From CAVSUZ01 sp963795415 (GTDB lineage Bacteria; Pseudomonadota; Alphaproteobacteria; Acetobacterales; Acetobacteraceae), in NCBI GenBank assembly GCA_963795415.1, contig CAWCHQ010000003.1, positions 1,488,001 to 1,552,000 of the forward strand: a stretch of DNA of 64,000 bases, in the 5' to 3' direction. Made by a program: the position numbers and the translations under genes. Positions 25,493-34,811 of this stretch are shown one piece after another (within the stretch, counting starts at the first letter, position 1; the number at the start of each line of letters is the position of its first letter). The notes beneath the pieces were generated by a model, which saw nothing but the letters and a program-made list of their open reading frames with translations, did no database searches and was not told where the DNA came from.

Positions 25493-26482
25493 ATGCAGAT
25501 CGGCGTTGTGGGACTGGGGCGGATGGGGGCGAACATTTCGCGCCGTCTGATGAAGGCGGGACACTCCTGTGTCGTGTTCGACGTCAACCCCGACACCGTG
25601 AAGGAGCTGGGCACGGAGGGAGCGAGCCCGTCGGGTTCGGTAGACCAGCTCGTGCAGGCACTGCGCGAGAGTCCGAAGGCCGTGTGGGTGATGCTGCCGT
25701 CCGGGAAAATCACTGAAACAATGATTCAGACGCTGGCAGCGAAGCTGGGACGCGGCGATATCATCATCGATGGCGGCAACACATTCTATAAGGACGATAT
25801 CCGTCGGGCGAAGGCGCTGCGGGAGAAGGGCATTCGCTACGTGGACTGCGGGACATCGGGCGGCGTCTGGGGGCTGGAGCGCGGCTATTGCATGATGATC
25901 GGGGGCGATAAGGACGCGGTCGATCACCTCGATCCGATCTTCAACACATTGGCGCCGGGGCTTGGCAGTATTCCGCGCACTCCGGATCGTGAAGGGCGGG
26001 ATCCGCGGGCGGAGCGGGGCTACATCCACGCTGGGCCTCCGGGCGCGGGACACTTCGTGAAGATGGTGCATAACGGGATCGAGTACGGCCTGATGCAGGC
26101 CTACGGGGAAGGGTTCGATATTCTGAAGAACAAGTCCCGTGATGATCTGCCAGAGGATGAGCGATACAGGCTGAACATCGGTGACGTCGCGGAGGTATGG
26201 CGGCGGGGCAGCGTGATTTCGTCCTGGCTGCTGGATCTGACCGCAGAGGCCCTGGCTAAGGATGAGGAGCTCGAGAAGTTCTCCGGTTTTGTAGAGGATT
26301 CGGGCGAGGGCCGCTGGACGGTTGATGCGGCGGTGGAGGAATCGGTGCCGGCGGATGTTCTGGCGGCGTCGTTGTTTGCGCGGTTCCGATCGCGGCGAGA
26401 GCATACGTTCAGTGAGAAGATTTTATCGGCGATGCGGTTCGGCTTCGGCGGGCATCTTGAGCACATGCTGCACGAGAAATAG
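25493..26482 (+). CDS. gnd: 6-phosphogluconate dehydrogenase, decarboxylating (short form)
   Basis: A 329-residue enzyme that oxidises and decarboxylates 6-phosphogluconate to ribulose 5-phosphate. The Rossmann motif is GVVGLGRMGANISRRLMKAG. The NAD(P)-selecting strand is CVVFDVNPDT; its Asp suggests NAD preference (inference). Substrate and catalytic motifs are IIDGGNTFY, DCGTSGGVWGLERGY and GHFVKMVHNGIEYG with the catalytic Lys and adjacent Asn. The length is the short GndA/YqeC class (about 300-330 residues), common in acetic acid bacteria and relatives. An AGGAGA site precedes the ATG. The gluconokinase gene starts five bases after its stop. Confidence 0.93.
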   Translation: MQIGVVGLGRMGANISRRLMKAGHSCVVFDVNPDTVKELGTEGASPSGSVDQLVQALRESPKAVWVMLPSGKITETMIQTLAAKLGRGDIIIDGGNTFYKDDIRRAKALREKGIRYVDCGTSGGVWGLERGYCMMIGGDKDAVDHLDPIFNTLAPGLGSIPRTPDREGRDPRAERGYIHAGPPGAGHFVKMVHNGIEYGLMQAYGEGFDILKNKSRDDLPEDERYRLNIGDVAEVWRRGSVISSWLLDLTAEALAKDEELEKFSGFVEDSGEGRWTVDAAVEESVPADVLAASLFARFRSRREHTFSEKILSAMRFGFGGHLEHMLHEK

Positions 26483-26487
26483 AGCGC

Positions 26488-27009
26488 ATGGCGCAGCCGA
26501 TCGTTGCCGTGATGATGGGCGTATCCGGCAGCGGCAAGACGACGATTGCCGAAGGCGTTGCGGCCCGGCTGGGGTGGGACGTGCTGGAAGGCGATGAGTT
26601 TCACCCTCCGGCGAATGTAGCCAAGATGAAGAGCGGCATTCCGCTGGACGATGCGGATCGGTTGCCGTGGCTACAGGCAATCGCCGGGGCGATAGACCGC
26701 AAGCTGGCCGAAGGGGACTCGGCCGTCGTGGCATGCTCTGCGCTGAAGCGGAGCTACCGGGGTATCATTATTGGCGGCCGGCGAAACGTGGTGCTGATTT
26801 ATCTGAGGGGTACGCACACCGTGATTGGTAAGCGAATGGCGAGTCGGAAGGGCCATTTCATGCCGCCATCGTTGCTCGAGAGCCAGTTTGCGACGCTGGA
26901 GGAACCTGGGCCGGATGAGAACCCGATCGTGGTGGATGTGGCCCCGCCACCCGATGCGATCGTCGCCAATGTGATCAAAGCGATGCAGGAGCGGGGTTTG
27001 GTGGCATGA
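26488..27009 (+). CDS. gntK: Gluconokinase (GntK type)
   Basis: A 173-residue P-loop kinase that makes 6-phosphogluconate from gluconate and ATP. Walker A is MGVSGSGKTT. The family pattern EGDEFHPPANVAKMKSGIPL and DDADRLPWLQ follows, then CSALKRSYRG, YLRGTH and a lid segment MASRKGHFMPPSLLESQF. It lies between gnd (upstream, five-base gap) and an SDR gene (four-base ATGA overlap), so the product feeds the preceding enzyme directly. Confidence 0.93.
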   Translation: MAQPIVAVMMGVSGSGKTTIAEGVAARLGWDVLEGDEFHPPANVAKMKSGIPLDDADRLPWLQAIAGAIDRKLAEGDSAVVACSALKRSYRGIIIGGRRNVVLIYLRGTHTVIGKRMASRKGHFMPPSLLESQFATLEEPGPDENPIVVDVAPPPDAIVANVIKAMQERGLVA

Positions 27010-27776
27010 GCGGGCAGTTCGCGATTTATCCGAGCCTGAAGGGGCGTGTCGTTTTCATCAGTGGGGGCGGGAGCGGCATCGGCGCCGAGCATGTGACGCA
27101 GTTCGCCGCACAGGGCGCGAAGGTGGCGTTCGTGGATATTGCCGACGAGCCGTCGCAGGCGCTGGTGAGCAAGCTGAAGGAAGCGGGGCATGGCGAGCCG
27201 TTCTTTCAGCACTGCGATCTGAAGGATATCGGCGCGTTGCGCGCCGCGATCGCGGAGGTGGCGAAGCGGCTAGGCCCGGTCAGCGTGCTGGTCAACAACG
27301 CGGCGCATGATCAGCGGCACAAATGGGAAGAGGTGACGCCGGAATACTGGGACGAGCGGATGGCGACGAACTTGCGTCACCAGTTCTTTGCGATCCAGGC
27401 GGTGGCGCCAATGATGAAGCAGGCGGGCGGCGGGTCGATCATCAATTTCGGCTCGGTCTCCTGGCATGCGCTGCAAGGAAATATGCCTGCGTACACCACG
27501 GCGAAAGCCGGGGTGGAGGGGCTGACGAAAACGATGGCCCGCGATCTCGGGGCGGACAAGATTCGCGTGAATTGCGTGATTCCCGGATGGGTGATGACGC
27601 AGCGGCAGATCGATTTGTGGCTGACGCCGGAGGCTGAAAAGAATTTGATGCAGGTTCAGTGTTTGAAAGAGAAGGTCATGCCGGTGGACCTGGCGCGGGT
27701 GGTGCTGTGGCTGGCATCGGATGACAGCCGGATGTGCTCCGCGCAGTTGTGGATTGTGGACGGGGGGCGGATGTAG
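27006..27776 (+). CDS. Short-chain dehydrogenase/reductase, probably sugar- or sugar-acid-oxidising
   Basis: A 256-residue classical SDR. The cofactor site is VFISGGGSGIGAEHV, Asp in VAFVDIADEP suggests NAD, and VLVNNAAHDQ is the NNAG equivalent. The catalytic set is Ser in NFGSVSW, Tyr and Lys in PAYTTAKAG. RVNCVIPGWVMTQRQ replaces the usual PG motif area. The C-terminus has WIVDGGRM. It overlaps gntK by four bases. Given the gluconate genes, an aldose or hexonate dehydrogenase role is likely but not proven; the sequence resembles D-xylose/galactose dehydrogenase-type SDRs. Confidence 0.85.
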   Translation: MSGQFAIYPSLKGRVVFISGGGSGIGAEHVTQFAAQGAKVAFVDIADEPSQALVSKLKEAGHGEPFFQHCDLKDIGALRAAIAEVAKRLGPVSVLVNNAAHDQRHKWEEVTPEYWDERMATNLRHQFFAIQAVAPMMKQAGGGSIINFGSVSWHALQGNMPAYTTAKAGVEGLTKTMARDLGADKIRVNCVIPGWVMTQRQIDLWLTPEAEKNLMQVQCLKEKVMPVDLARVVLWLASDDSRMCSAQLWIVDGGRM

Positions 27777-27779
27777 CCC

Positions 27780-28817
27780 TCACCGGCCCCGGCTTTCGCC
27801 GGGGCGATCTCTTCCGCAAAGCGGGAGAGATGGTTGTTTGCGCAACTGCATATCCCGCAGTTCCGGAACGATCCAGAAGGGGCGTTCGCCGCGGGAGACG
27901 CGGAGCGTGTTGTCGAAGGCGTTGCGGAGCATTTTGACGCGGGTTTCGTAAGAACTGCCGGCGAGATGCGCGGTGAGCACGACGTTGTCGAGACTGAGCA
28001 CCGCTTCCTCGGGTGACGGTGGTTCCTGCGGGAAGACGTCGAGGCCGGCCCCGGCGATCTTGCCGGAGACGAGGGCGTCGTGCAGCGCGGGAAGGTCCAC
28101 CACACCGCCGCGGCAGGCATTGATCAGGATGGCGTGGCGCTGCATCAGCGCGAGCTGTGGTGAGCTGATCATGTTGCGCGTGAGTTTAGTCAGTGGGACG
28201 TGCAGCGTGACGACGTCGGAGGTCTGCAGAAGCTCGTCGAGCAGGCGGTAACGCCAGCCGGTGGCGTCTTCCTGGTCTTCGGAAAGGCGGACGATGTCGT
28301 GGTATTGAATGCGCGCGGCGAACCCGCCGGAGGCGATGCGGGCAACTCGCTTGCCGATATTACCGAGGCCGACAATGCCGATGGTTTTGGCGTGAAGTTC
28401 GCGCAGGCCAGAGATTTCCTGATTGCCGCGCCAGCGCCCTGACGAGACCATTTCGTGCTGCCAGGCCAGGCGGCGATAGACGGCAAGCATGAGCAGGATG
28501 GAGTGCTCGGCGACGGACATGGAGTTTGCGCCGCCATTGTTACAGACGGGAACACCGGCGTTGCGGGCGGCTTCGAGATCCACCCGGTCATAGCCGGCGC
28601 TGAACAGCTGGACCAGCTTGAGGCTAGGAGCGCTGCGATAGAAGTCGGCGTCCATGGGGCCGGGCTGGCCGAATATATACTCGGCTTCAGGCAGGGCCGC
28701 GCGGGTATCCGGCGGAACCTGCTGCACCGAACACGAGATCAAATCCGGCCGGGGCGAATTTTGGCGCGATGTCTCGCACTTCGGAGACGTTGTTGACGAT
28801 CAGGATTTTGGAAGCCA
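27780..28817 (-). pseudogene. D-2-hydroxyacid dehydrogenase (2-ketogluconate/glyoxylate reductase-like), one frameshift
   Basis: The minus-strand start ATG 28817 gives ASKILIVNNVSEVRDIAPKF. The frame changes at about 28745-28755, where one extra base is implied, and the protein continues CSVQQVPPDTRAALPEAEYI to the end. The body has the NAD motif IGIVGLGNIGKRVARIA, substrate Arg in LINACRGGVVD, Glu in VFPQEPP and a His-like position in VVLTAHLAG (catalytic His). GhrB-type enzymes reduce 2-ketogluconate or hydroxypyruvate, which suits the gluconate cluster. It converges with the gnd-gntK-SDR operon, with stops almost touching. The C-terminal tail after ERPFWIVPE is long and may be partly spurious. 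Confidence 0.8.
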
Positions 28818-28875
28818 TGCGGCGTTTCCTCCGGGCTAGTTTGGCGGCAGAATAGCGGATCGGAGGAATTCGCCT

Positions 28876-29199
28876 ATGGGTGGCGGGTACGCGGGCTTCT
28901 GGGAACGGTATTTGCGGGCGCATAGCCGGGCTGACACTCGCGCATTGCATTATGCCGGGAGTTCGATGGCGCTGGGGCTGCTGACGGCCGGCGCTGTGCG
29001 GCGGGACTGGCGGCTGGTGATTGCCGCTCCGGTGGTGGGTTACGGGCTGGCATGGACCGGACACATGTTGCTGGAGGGGAACCGGCCGGAGACGTTCGGG
29101 CACCCGGCATGGTCGTTGCTGTCGGATTTTCGCATGCTTGGGCTTGCGGCCGCCGGACGGCTGCGGGTGCATCTGGAGCGTGCTGGGGTAGAGGGGTGA
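28876..29199 (+). CDS. Mpo1/DUF962-family membrane protein
   Basis: A 107-residue protein with the DUF962 pattern: FWERYLRAHSRADTRALHYAG (His conserved), two hydrophobic segments and GHMLLEGNRPETFGHPAWSLLSDFRM. The yeast member Mpo1 is a dioxygenase acting on 2-hydroxy fatty acids; bacterial members are untested. The invariant His residues (RALHY, WTGHMLLEGN, TFGHP) are kept. The start follows GGAGGAA. Its stop overlaps the next ATG (TGATGA arrangement), so it is co-translated with the gluconolactonase gene. Confidence 0.82.
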   Translation: MGGGYAGFWERYLRAHSRADTRALHYAGSSMALGLLTAGAVRRDWRLVIAAPVVGYGLAWTGHMLLEGNRPETFGHPAWSLLSDFRMLGLAAAGRLRVHLERAGVEG

Positions 29200-30149
29200 T
29201 GAGAATGTGGGAACCGAGCGAGCGCTATCCTGACCCTGCGGTGCGCGTGCTGCACTCGGATTTCAACAAATACCGGCTGCCGTTGGCGTCGGTGGAGCGG
29301 CTCTATACGGGATGCCGCTGGTCGGAGGGGCCGGTGTATTTCGGCGACGGCCGGTACTTATTGTGGAGCGATATTCCGAACGACCGGATTTTGAAATGGG
29401 AGGAGGAGACAGGGGTTGTTTCCGTGTTCCGGAAGACGTCGTGGAATGCGAATGGGAATACGAGGGATCGTCAAGGTCGGCTGGTGACATGCGAGCATCG
29501 CGGCCGGCGGGTGACCCGGACCGAGTATGATGGCGGGAATACGGTCCTGGTGGACAGCTACAACGGGAAACGCCTGAACTCGCCCAACGATGTGGTGGTG
29601 AAGTCGGACGGGTCGGTGTGGTTTACCGATCCGGTGTTCGGTCTGCTGGGGTACTATGAGGGCGAGAAGAAAGAATCTGAAACGCCGGCGGCGGTGTATC
29701 GGCTGGACGGACGGACCGGCGCGTTGACGGTGGTTGCGGATGATATTCCCGGGCCGAACGGGCTGGCGTTTTCTCCGGATGAGTCGAAGCTGTATGTGGT
29801 GGAGTCGCGGGCGGAGCCGAACCGGCGGCTGCGGATGTTCGATGTGGTTGCGGATGGGACGCAGCTGTCGAATGGGCGGACGTTTCTGGATGCAGGAGCG
29901 GGCGGCTCGCCCGACGGGTTCCGGGTGGACGTTGATGGCAATCTTTGGTGCGGCTGGGGGATGGGGAGTGAAGAGCTGGATGGGGTGAGGGTGTTTAATC
30001 CGGCTGGGGAGCCGATCGGGCATATCGGGCTGCCGGAGCGTTGTGCGAATGTGTGTTTTGGCGGGCGGTGGCGGAACCGGTTGTTCATGGCGGCAAGCCA
30101 TGGGTTGTATGCGATTTATGTGAATACGCAGGGGGCGGCGGGAGGTTAG
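29199..30149 (+). CDS. SMP-30/gluconolactonase-family lactonase
   Basis: A 316-residue six-bladed beta-propeller hydrolase opening sugar lactones such as glucono-1,5-lactone. The entry Glu is in GCRWSEGPVYFGDGRYLLWSD. Metal ligands and core motifs are in GNTRDRQGRLVTCEHRGRRV, KRLNSPNDVVVKSDGSVWFTD and GPNGLAFSPDESKLYVVES, then GSPDGFRVDVDGNLWC (the usual Ca/Zn ligands Glu, Asn, Asp). The start ATG 29199 overlaps the DUF962 stop. In context it would supply gluconate to gluconokinase and 6-phosphogluconate dehydrogenase. Confidence 0.9.
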   Translation: MRMWEPSERYPDPAVRVLHSDFNKYRLPLASVERLYTGCRWSEGPVYFGDGRYLLWSDIPNDRILKWEEETGVVSVFRKTSWNANGNTRDRQGRLVTCEHRGRRVTRTEYDGGNTVLVDSYNGKRLNSPNDVVVKSDGSVWFTDPVFGLLGYYEGEKKESETPAAVYRLDGRTGALTVVADDIPGPNGLAFSPDESKLYVVESRAEPNRRLRMFDVVADGTQLSNGRTFLDAGAGGSPDGFRVDVDGNLWCGWGMGSEELDGVRVFNPAGEPIGHIGLPERCANVCFGGRWRNRLFMAASHGLYAIYVNTQGAAGG

Positions 30150-30159
30150 TTTCAGCTGC

Positions 30160-30572
30160 TCAGAGCAACTGGGACTTGGGAGACGTCGAACCTATAGGAA
30201 GGAGACTGTCCGGAACATTGTGTAAGCGGAGCGGCGCACGGCCTCGCATAGCGCCGGCGGCGTGGCTTTGATGCGGCGATCGGCGAGCGCGGCCAGCGTG
30301 GCGGGATCGGTCTCGCCGGCGATCGATCACGGCCTCGATCATCGCCCAGCCGCTCATTCCGATGATGTCGGAGATCACCGAGTCGAGTTTGATATTGGCA
30401 TCCTCCAGGGTCCGTTGGATGCGTTGGGTGTGGCGCGTCCGCTCGCGAATAGTTGCTTGCGGGTGCGCAGCAGATCACGTTGCTCCTGTGTCTGCGTGTC
30501 AGACACGAAGCTGCCGCGGATCAGGCCGTGGGCCAGCAGATCCGCCAGCCAGCTGGCGTCGCGCTCACTCAA
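30160..30572 (-). pseudogene. IS110-family transposase fragment (second locus)
   Basis: The minus strand has ISERDASWLADLLAHGLIRG-like sequence (SERDASWLADLLAHGLIRG), SFVSDTQTQEQRDLLRTRKQL, then across frame changes ANIKLD, SVISDIIGMSGWAMIEAVID and a degenerate LAALADRRIKAT region. This is the middle of an IS110-family recombinase, with at least two frameshifts and no catalytic ends. It fills most of the 450 bp between the lactonase and citrate synthase genes. Confidence 0.72.
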
Positions 30573-30602
30573 GGGGAATGACGAGGCGGCGAGCGGTGCT
30601 GC

Positions 30603-31910
30603 CTATCCTCGCCGCTCCATCGGCACGAAGTCCCGACGCGGCGCTCCGGTGTAGATCTGACGCGGCCGACCGATCCGCTGCTCTGGATCCTCGATCATCT
30701 CCTGCCACTGGCTGATCCACCCCACGGTCCGCGAAACGGCGAAGAGCGCGGTGAACATGCTGGTCGGGAAGCCCATTGCCTTCAGTATGATACCGGAATA
30801 GAAATCGACATTGGGATAGAGCTTCCGGTCAACGAAATACCGGTCGTTCAAAGCGATCTTTTCCAGTTCCATTGCAAGGTCGAGAAGCGGATCATCCTTG
30901 ATCCCAAGCTCGCTCAGGACTTCGTGGCAGGCGTGCTGGATGATTTTCGCGCGTGGATCGTAGTTCTTATAGACGCGATGGCCGAAACCCATCAGCCGCG
31001 TGTGGCGGCCTTTATCCTTCACCTCGGAGAGGAATTCCGGGATGTTTCTTGTGTGGCCGATCTCGGCCAGCATTTTCAGCACCGCCTCGTTTGCGCCGCC
31101 ATGGGCGGGACCCCATAGCGAGGCAATACCGGCGGCGATGCAGGCAAACGGGTTGGCTCCGGTGGAGCCTGAGAGGCGCACAGTGCTGGTGGAGGCGTTC
31201 TGCTCATGATCCGCGTGGAGGATCATGATCAAATCCATCGCCCTCGCTAAGACCTTGTTGACTTCATATTCCTCGGCGGGAACGGCGTGGAACATGCGCA
31301 AGAAGTTCTCAGCATAACCAAGATCATTGCGCGGGTACATGAACGGCTGGCCTGCATTGTATTTATGTGCCCAGGCCGCGATCGTCGGCATTTTGGCAAT
31401 CAGGCGGAAGGCGCTGATACGCCGATGCTCCGGGTTCGTAATGTCGAGACTGTCGTGATAGAAAGCCGATAACGCGCCCACCACCCCGCACATTACCGCC
31501 ATGGGATGAGCATCGCGGCGAAAGCCGTTGTAGAAGCTTTTGATCTGTTCATGCAGCATGGTGTGCAGCATGACCCCGCGCTCGAACTCACCCAGTTGGC
31601 GCTGATCCGGGAGCTCGCCATACATGAGCAGGTAAGCGACTTCGAGGAAGTGGGACTTTTCAGCGAGCTGCTCGATCGGGTAGCCGCGGTAAAGCAGGAT
31701 GCCCTCGTCGCCGTCGATGTAGGTGATCTTGCTGTCGCAGGCGGCGGTGGCGCCGTAACCGGGATCGTAGGTGAAGATGCCCAGATCACCGTATAGCTTG
31801 CGGATGTCGGCGACACGCGGCCCCGCGGTGCCCTGGATCAAAGGCAGCGAAGCCGATTTGTTGGAGCCGTCAACCGTTATGGTAACGGACTGTTTGCCCG
31901 AGCCGCTCAT
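30603..31910 (-). CDS. gltA: Citrate synthase
   Basis: A 435-residue type II citrate synthase (oxaloacetate plus acetyl-CoA to citrate). Motifs: YIDGDEGILLYRGYPIEQLAE, the catalytic His regions HADHEQNASTSTVRL and GPAHGGANEAVLKML, and MGFGHRVYKNYDPRAK with the catalytic His. A C-terminal Asp/Arg region ends in RIGRPRQIYTGAPRRDFVPMERRG, typical for the hexameric proteobacterial enzyme. The start ATG 31910 (MSGSGKQSVTITVDG) is preferred over longer forms. The gene is monocistronic, downstream of the peptide-transporter genes on the same strand with 130 bp between. Confidence 0.95.
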   Translation of the reverse strand: MSGSGKQSVTITVDGSNKSASLPLIQGTAGPRVADIRKLYGDLGIFTYDPGYGATAACDSKITYIDGDEGILLYRGYPIEQLAEKSHFLEVAYLLMYGELPDQRQLGEFERGVMLHTMLHEQIKSFYNGFRRDAHPMAVMCGVVGALSAFYHDSLDITNPEHRRISAFRLIAKMPTIAAWAHKYNAGQPFMYPRNDLGYAENFLRMFHAVPAEEYEVNKVLARAMDLIMILHADHEQNASTSTVRLSGSTGANPFACIAAGIASLWGPAHGGANEAVLKMLAEIGHTRNIPEFLSEVKDKGRHTRLMGFGHRVYKNYDPRAKIIQHACHEVLSELGIKDDPLLDLAMELEKIALNDRYFVDRKLYPNVDFYSGIILKAMGFPTSMFTALFAVSRTVGWISQWQEMIEDPEQRIGRPRQIYTGAPRRDFVPMERRG

Positions 31911-32041
31911 GCGCGTTGTCCTTAAATTCTGGGCCGATATAGGCGGCCCAATCCCCCGGGATTGCCCCCTGCGGGGAAAATTATGGCTTCCAGTGCCGGT
32001 GCGCAACCTTCGCGGTCGCAGCAAATCTACGGGAACGCGGG

Positions 32042-32980
32042 TCACTCCAGGTCACCCGCGTGGTGGCATGCCACCCAGCCATCGAGGGCCGGCACCAACT
32101 CCGGCCGCACCTCTCGGCAGATAGCAGTCGCATGCGGGCAGCGCGTGCGGTACGCGCAACCGGAGGGCGGGGTGAGCGGGGATGGTGGCTCGCCGCGCAC
32201 GGGTTCTTGCGCCTGCGACGGTTTCAGCCCTGGAGTGGCAGCGAGCAGCGCCCGCGTATAGGGGTGCAGCGGCCGGTCGAACACTGCATCGCGGCTGCCA
32301 TGCTCGACCACACGGCCAAGGTACATCACCATCACCGCATCGGCGATGTGGCGCACCACCGCAAGGTCGTGGCTGATGAACAGGTAGGCCAGGCCGAATT
32401 CTTCCTGTAGATCGAGGAGCAGATTGAGCACCTGGGCCCGGATCGAAACGTCCAGGGCCGAGACCGGCTCGTCCGCCACCACGATACGCGGTTGCGGCAT
32501 CAACGCCCGGGCGATGGCGATGCGCTGGCGCTGCCCGCCGGAGAACATGTGCGGATAGCGTCCGGCCTGATCCCGCCGCAGCCCGACCCGGGCCATCATT
32601 GCAAGAGCGGCCTCCCTGCGCTGCCGGCCCGACACGCCTGAGATAGCCAGCGGTTCTTCCAGGATGCCAGCAACGGTGCGCCGGGGATTGAGCGACCCGT
32701 ACGGGTCCTGGAACACCATCTGCACCGCCCGGCGCGTCTCGCGGTCGGACGGATCGGCGGGCTTGCCCTCGATCTCCACCTGGCCGGAGCTGGGCGTTTC
32801 CAGCAATGTCACCATTCTTGCCAAAGTCGATTTGCCGCAACCGCTTTCGCCCACCACCGCGAGGGTCCGTCCGGCTTCGAGGGTGAAGGACACGCCGTTG
32901 ACGGCGTGCAGATCCACTGGGCGCTGCAGCGGCCGCCGGACGCGATAGGTGCGCACCAGATCGCTGGCGCTCAGCAGCAT
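32042..32980 (-). CDS. Peptide ABC transporter ATP-binding protein (DppF/OppF type)
   Basis: A 312-residue ATPase of the peptide uptake system. Walker A is GESGCGKST, Q-loop MVFQDPYGSLNPR, signature MFSGGQRQRIAIARAL, Walker B IVVADEPVSALD, and switch His in LFISHDLAVVRH. The C-terminal oligopeptide extension has HPYTRALLAATP and the Cys cluster in GCAYRTRCPHATAIC, a potential Fe-S or metal site. It overlaps the preceding ATPase gene by ten bases and is last in the operon SBP-creatininase-B-C-D-F. Confidence 0.93.
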   Translation of the reverse strand: MLLSASDLVRTYRVRRPLQRPVDLHAVNGVSFTLEAGRTLAVVGESGCGKSTLARMVTLLETPSSGQVEIEGKPADPSDRETRRAVQMVFQDPYGSLNPRRTVAGILEEPLAISGVSGRQRREAALAMMARVGLRRDQAGRYPHMFSGGQRQRIAIARALMPQPRIVVADEPVSALDVSIRAQVLNLLLDLQEEFGLAYLFISHDLAVVRHIADAVMVMYLGRVVEHGSRDAVFDRPLHPYTRALLAATPGLKPSQAQEPVRGEPPSPLTPPSGCAYRTRCPHATAICREVRPELVPALDGWVACHHAGDLE

Positions 32981-33936
32981 GACAGGGGCGCCCAGCAGCG
33001 GACATTGCCGTCCGGAAGCGCGGAAATATCGGGGCGATGGTTGCGGCAGATATCCAGCGCGAAGGGGCAGCGGGGCGAGAACAGGCAGCCCTCCGGACGG
33101 TCGGCGATGCCCGGGACCACACCGGGGATCGTGGCCAGCCTGCGCTTTTTGTCCGCATGCTCGGGCAGCGAATCAAGGAGGGCGGCCGTGTAGGGATGAG
33201 CGGGAGCTTCCAGAAGCGCCGCTGCGGGCCGGTTTTCCATCGCCTGCCCGGCATACATCACCAGCACACGGTCGGCGGTGTCCGCGACCACGCCCATGTC
33301 ATGCGTGATCAGGATCAGCGCCATTCCGCGCTGGCGCTGCAAGTCGGCGAGCAGGTCGAGAATCTGCTTCTGGATCGTTACGTCGAGCGCAGTGGTCGGT
33401 TCGTCGGCAATCAGCAGGCGTGGATTGCAGGCAATGGCCATGGCGATCATCACCCGCTGGTTCATCCCGCCCGAGAGCAGATGGGGAAAGGCGGAGAGGC
33501 GCTGCTCCGGGGCGGGAATGCCGACCTGGCGGAGTAGCTCGATGCCGCGGGAGCGTGCCTCGGCGCGGGAGAGGCCAAGATGGGCGCGCAGGGTTTCGCC
33601 AATCTGCCAGCCTATCGTGAAGCATGGGTTGAGGCTGGTCATCGGCTCCTGGAAGATCATGGCGACGTCCTTGCCGGCCAAGCGCCGCCGGGCGCGGGGG
33701 GGCATAGACAGCAGGTCGACGCCGTCGAGGCGGAGGATGTCGGCCTGCACGCGGCCGGGGCGGCGGATCAGACCCATGACGGCCAGCATCGCCACAGACT
33801 TGCCGGAGCCGGATTCGCCGACGATGCCCAGCACCTCGCTGGAGGAGACATCCAGGTCCAGCCCTTCTACGGCGTAAAGGTCGCCGCGAGCGGTGGGGAA
33901 GGTCACGCTGAGGTTGCGGATCTGGAGGAGACTCAT
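32971..33936 (-). CDS. Peptide ABC transporter ATP-binding protein (DppD/OppD type)
   Basis: A 321-residue ATPase, first of the pair. Walker A is GESGSGKSV, Q-loop IFQEPMTSLNPCFTIGWQ, signature LLSGGMNQRVMIAMAI, Walker B LLIADEPTTALD, and switch His LITHDMGVVA. The C-terminal peptide-transporter domain has HPYTAALLDSLP and Cys motif GCLFSPRCPFALDIC. The start ATG 33936 overlaps the permease stop by four bases; residues further upstream are out of family. Confidence 0.93.
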   Translation of the reverse strand: MSLLQIRNLSVTFPTARGDLYAVEGLDLDVSSSEVLGIVGESGSGKSVAMLAVMGLIRRPGRVQADILRLDGVDLLSMPPRARRRLAGKDVAMIFQEPMTSLNPCFTIGWQIGETLRAHLGLSRAEARSRGIELLRQVGIPAPEQRLSAFPHLLSGGMNQRVMIAMAIACNPRLLIADEPTTALDVTIQKQILDLLADLQRQRGMALILITHDMGVVADTADRVLVMYAGQAMENRPAAALLEAPAHPYTAALLDSLPEHADKKRRLATIPGVVPGIADRPEGCLFSPRCPFALDICRNHRPDISALPDGNVRCWAPLSCC

Positions 33937-34811
33937 CCCAGCTTCAGGCGTGGATCGAGCGCGTCCCGCAGTCCGTCGCCCACCAGGTTGAAGCCAAGCA
34001 CAGTCAGCAGGATCGCCAGACCCGGGAAGGTGACCACCCACCAGGCGCTTTGCAGGAATTGCAGTGCGTCGGCCAGCATGGTGCCCCATTCCGGCGTTGG
34101 CGGCTGCGCGCCCAGGCCCAAAAATCCCAGCGCCGCCGTATCCAGGATGGCGCTGGAGAACCCCAGGCTGGCCTGCACGATCAGCGGCGCCAGGCAGTTA
34201 GGCAGCACCGTCAGGAACATCAGCCGGATGCGCCCCGCCCCGGCCATGCGCGAGGCAGCGACGTAATCCTTGCCCAGTTCGACCAGCACGGCGGCGCGGG
34301 TCAGCCGCACAAAACCCGGCAGCTGCACGATAGCGACCGCCAGCATCGCATTAGTCAGCCCGGGCCCGAGAACCGCGACAACCGCGATGGCAAGCAGGAT
34401 CGTTGGCAACGAGAGCATAACGTCCATCAGGCGCATGATCAGCGCATCAACGACGCCGCCCGCAAAGCCCGCAATCAGCCCGAGCAGCGTCCCACCAGTG
34501 AACGCGAGCGCCACGACCATCGCGCCGATCGAAAGCGACAGTTGCGCGCCATAGAGCAACCGTGAAAACACATCCCGGCCGACATCATCGGTTCCGAGGG
34601 GATAGACGCCGTAAAACCAGGTAGGCGGATGCAGCACCGCCTCTCGCATCTGCGCGTCCGGCCCGTGCGGCGCCAGAACCGGGGCAGCGACCGCAGCGAA
34701 CACCAGCAGCGCGACAATGCTCATGCCGAGGACCGCGCTCCGGCTGGCGATGAAATGGCGCCGGAACTCGGTGAGGGGCGACGGGGAATCGGCGGCGAGG
34801 GTCAGGCTCAT
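33933..34811 (-). CDS. Peptide ABC transporter permease (DppC/OppC type)
   Basis: A 292-residue inner-membrane permease. The N-terminal first helix (GMSIVALLVFAAVAAPVLAP) is followed by a periplasmic loop ending YPLGTDDVGRDVFSRLLYGAQ, diagnostic of DppC. The EAA loop is VAASRMAGAGRIRLMFLTVLPN. The end NLVGDGLRDALDPRLK is typical. ATG 34811 overlaps the DppB stop by four bases. Confidence 0.93.
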   Translation of the reverse strand: MSLTLAADSPSPLTEFRRHFIASRSAVLGMSIVALLVFAAVAAPVLAPHGPDAQMREAVLHPPTWFYGVYPLGTDDVGRDVFSRLLYGAQLSLSIGAMVVALAFTGGTLLGLIAGFAGGVVDALIMRLMDVMLSLPTILLAIAVVAVLGPGLTNAMLAVAIVQLPGFVRLTRAAVLVELGKDYVAASRMAGAGRIRLMFLTVLPNCLAPLIVQASLGFSSAILDTAALGFLGLGAQPPTPEWGTMLADALQFLQSAWWVVTFPGLAILLTVLGFNLVGDGLRDALDPRLKLG

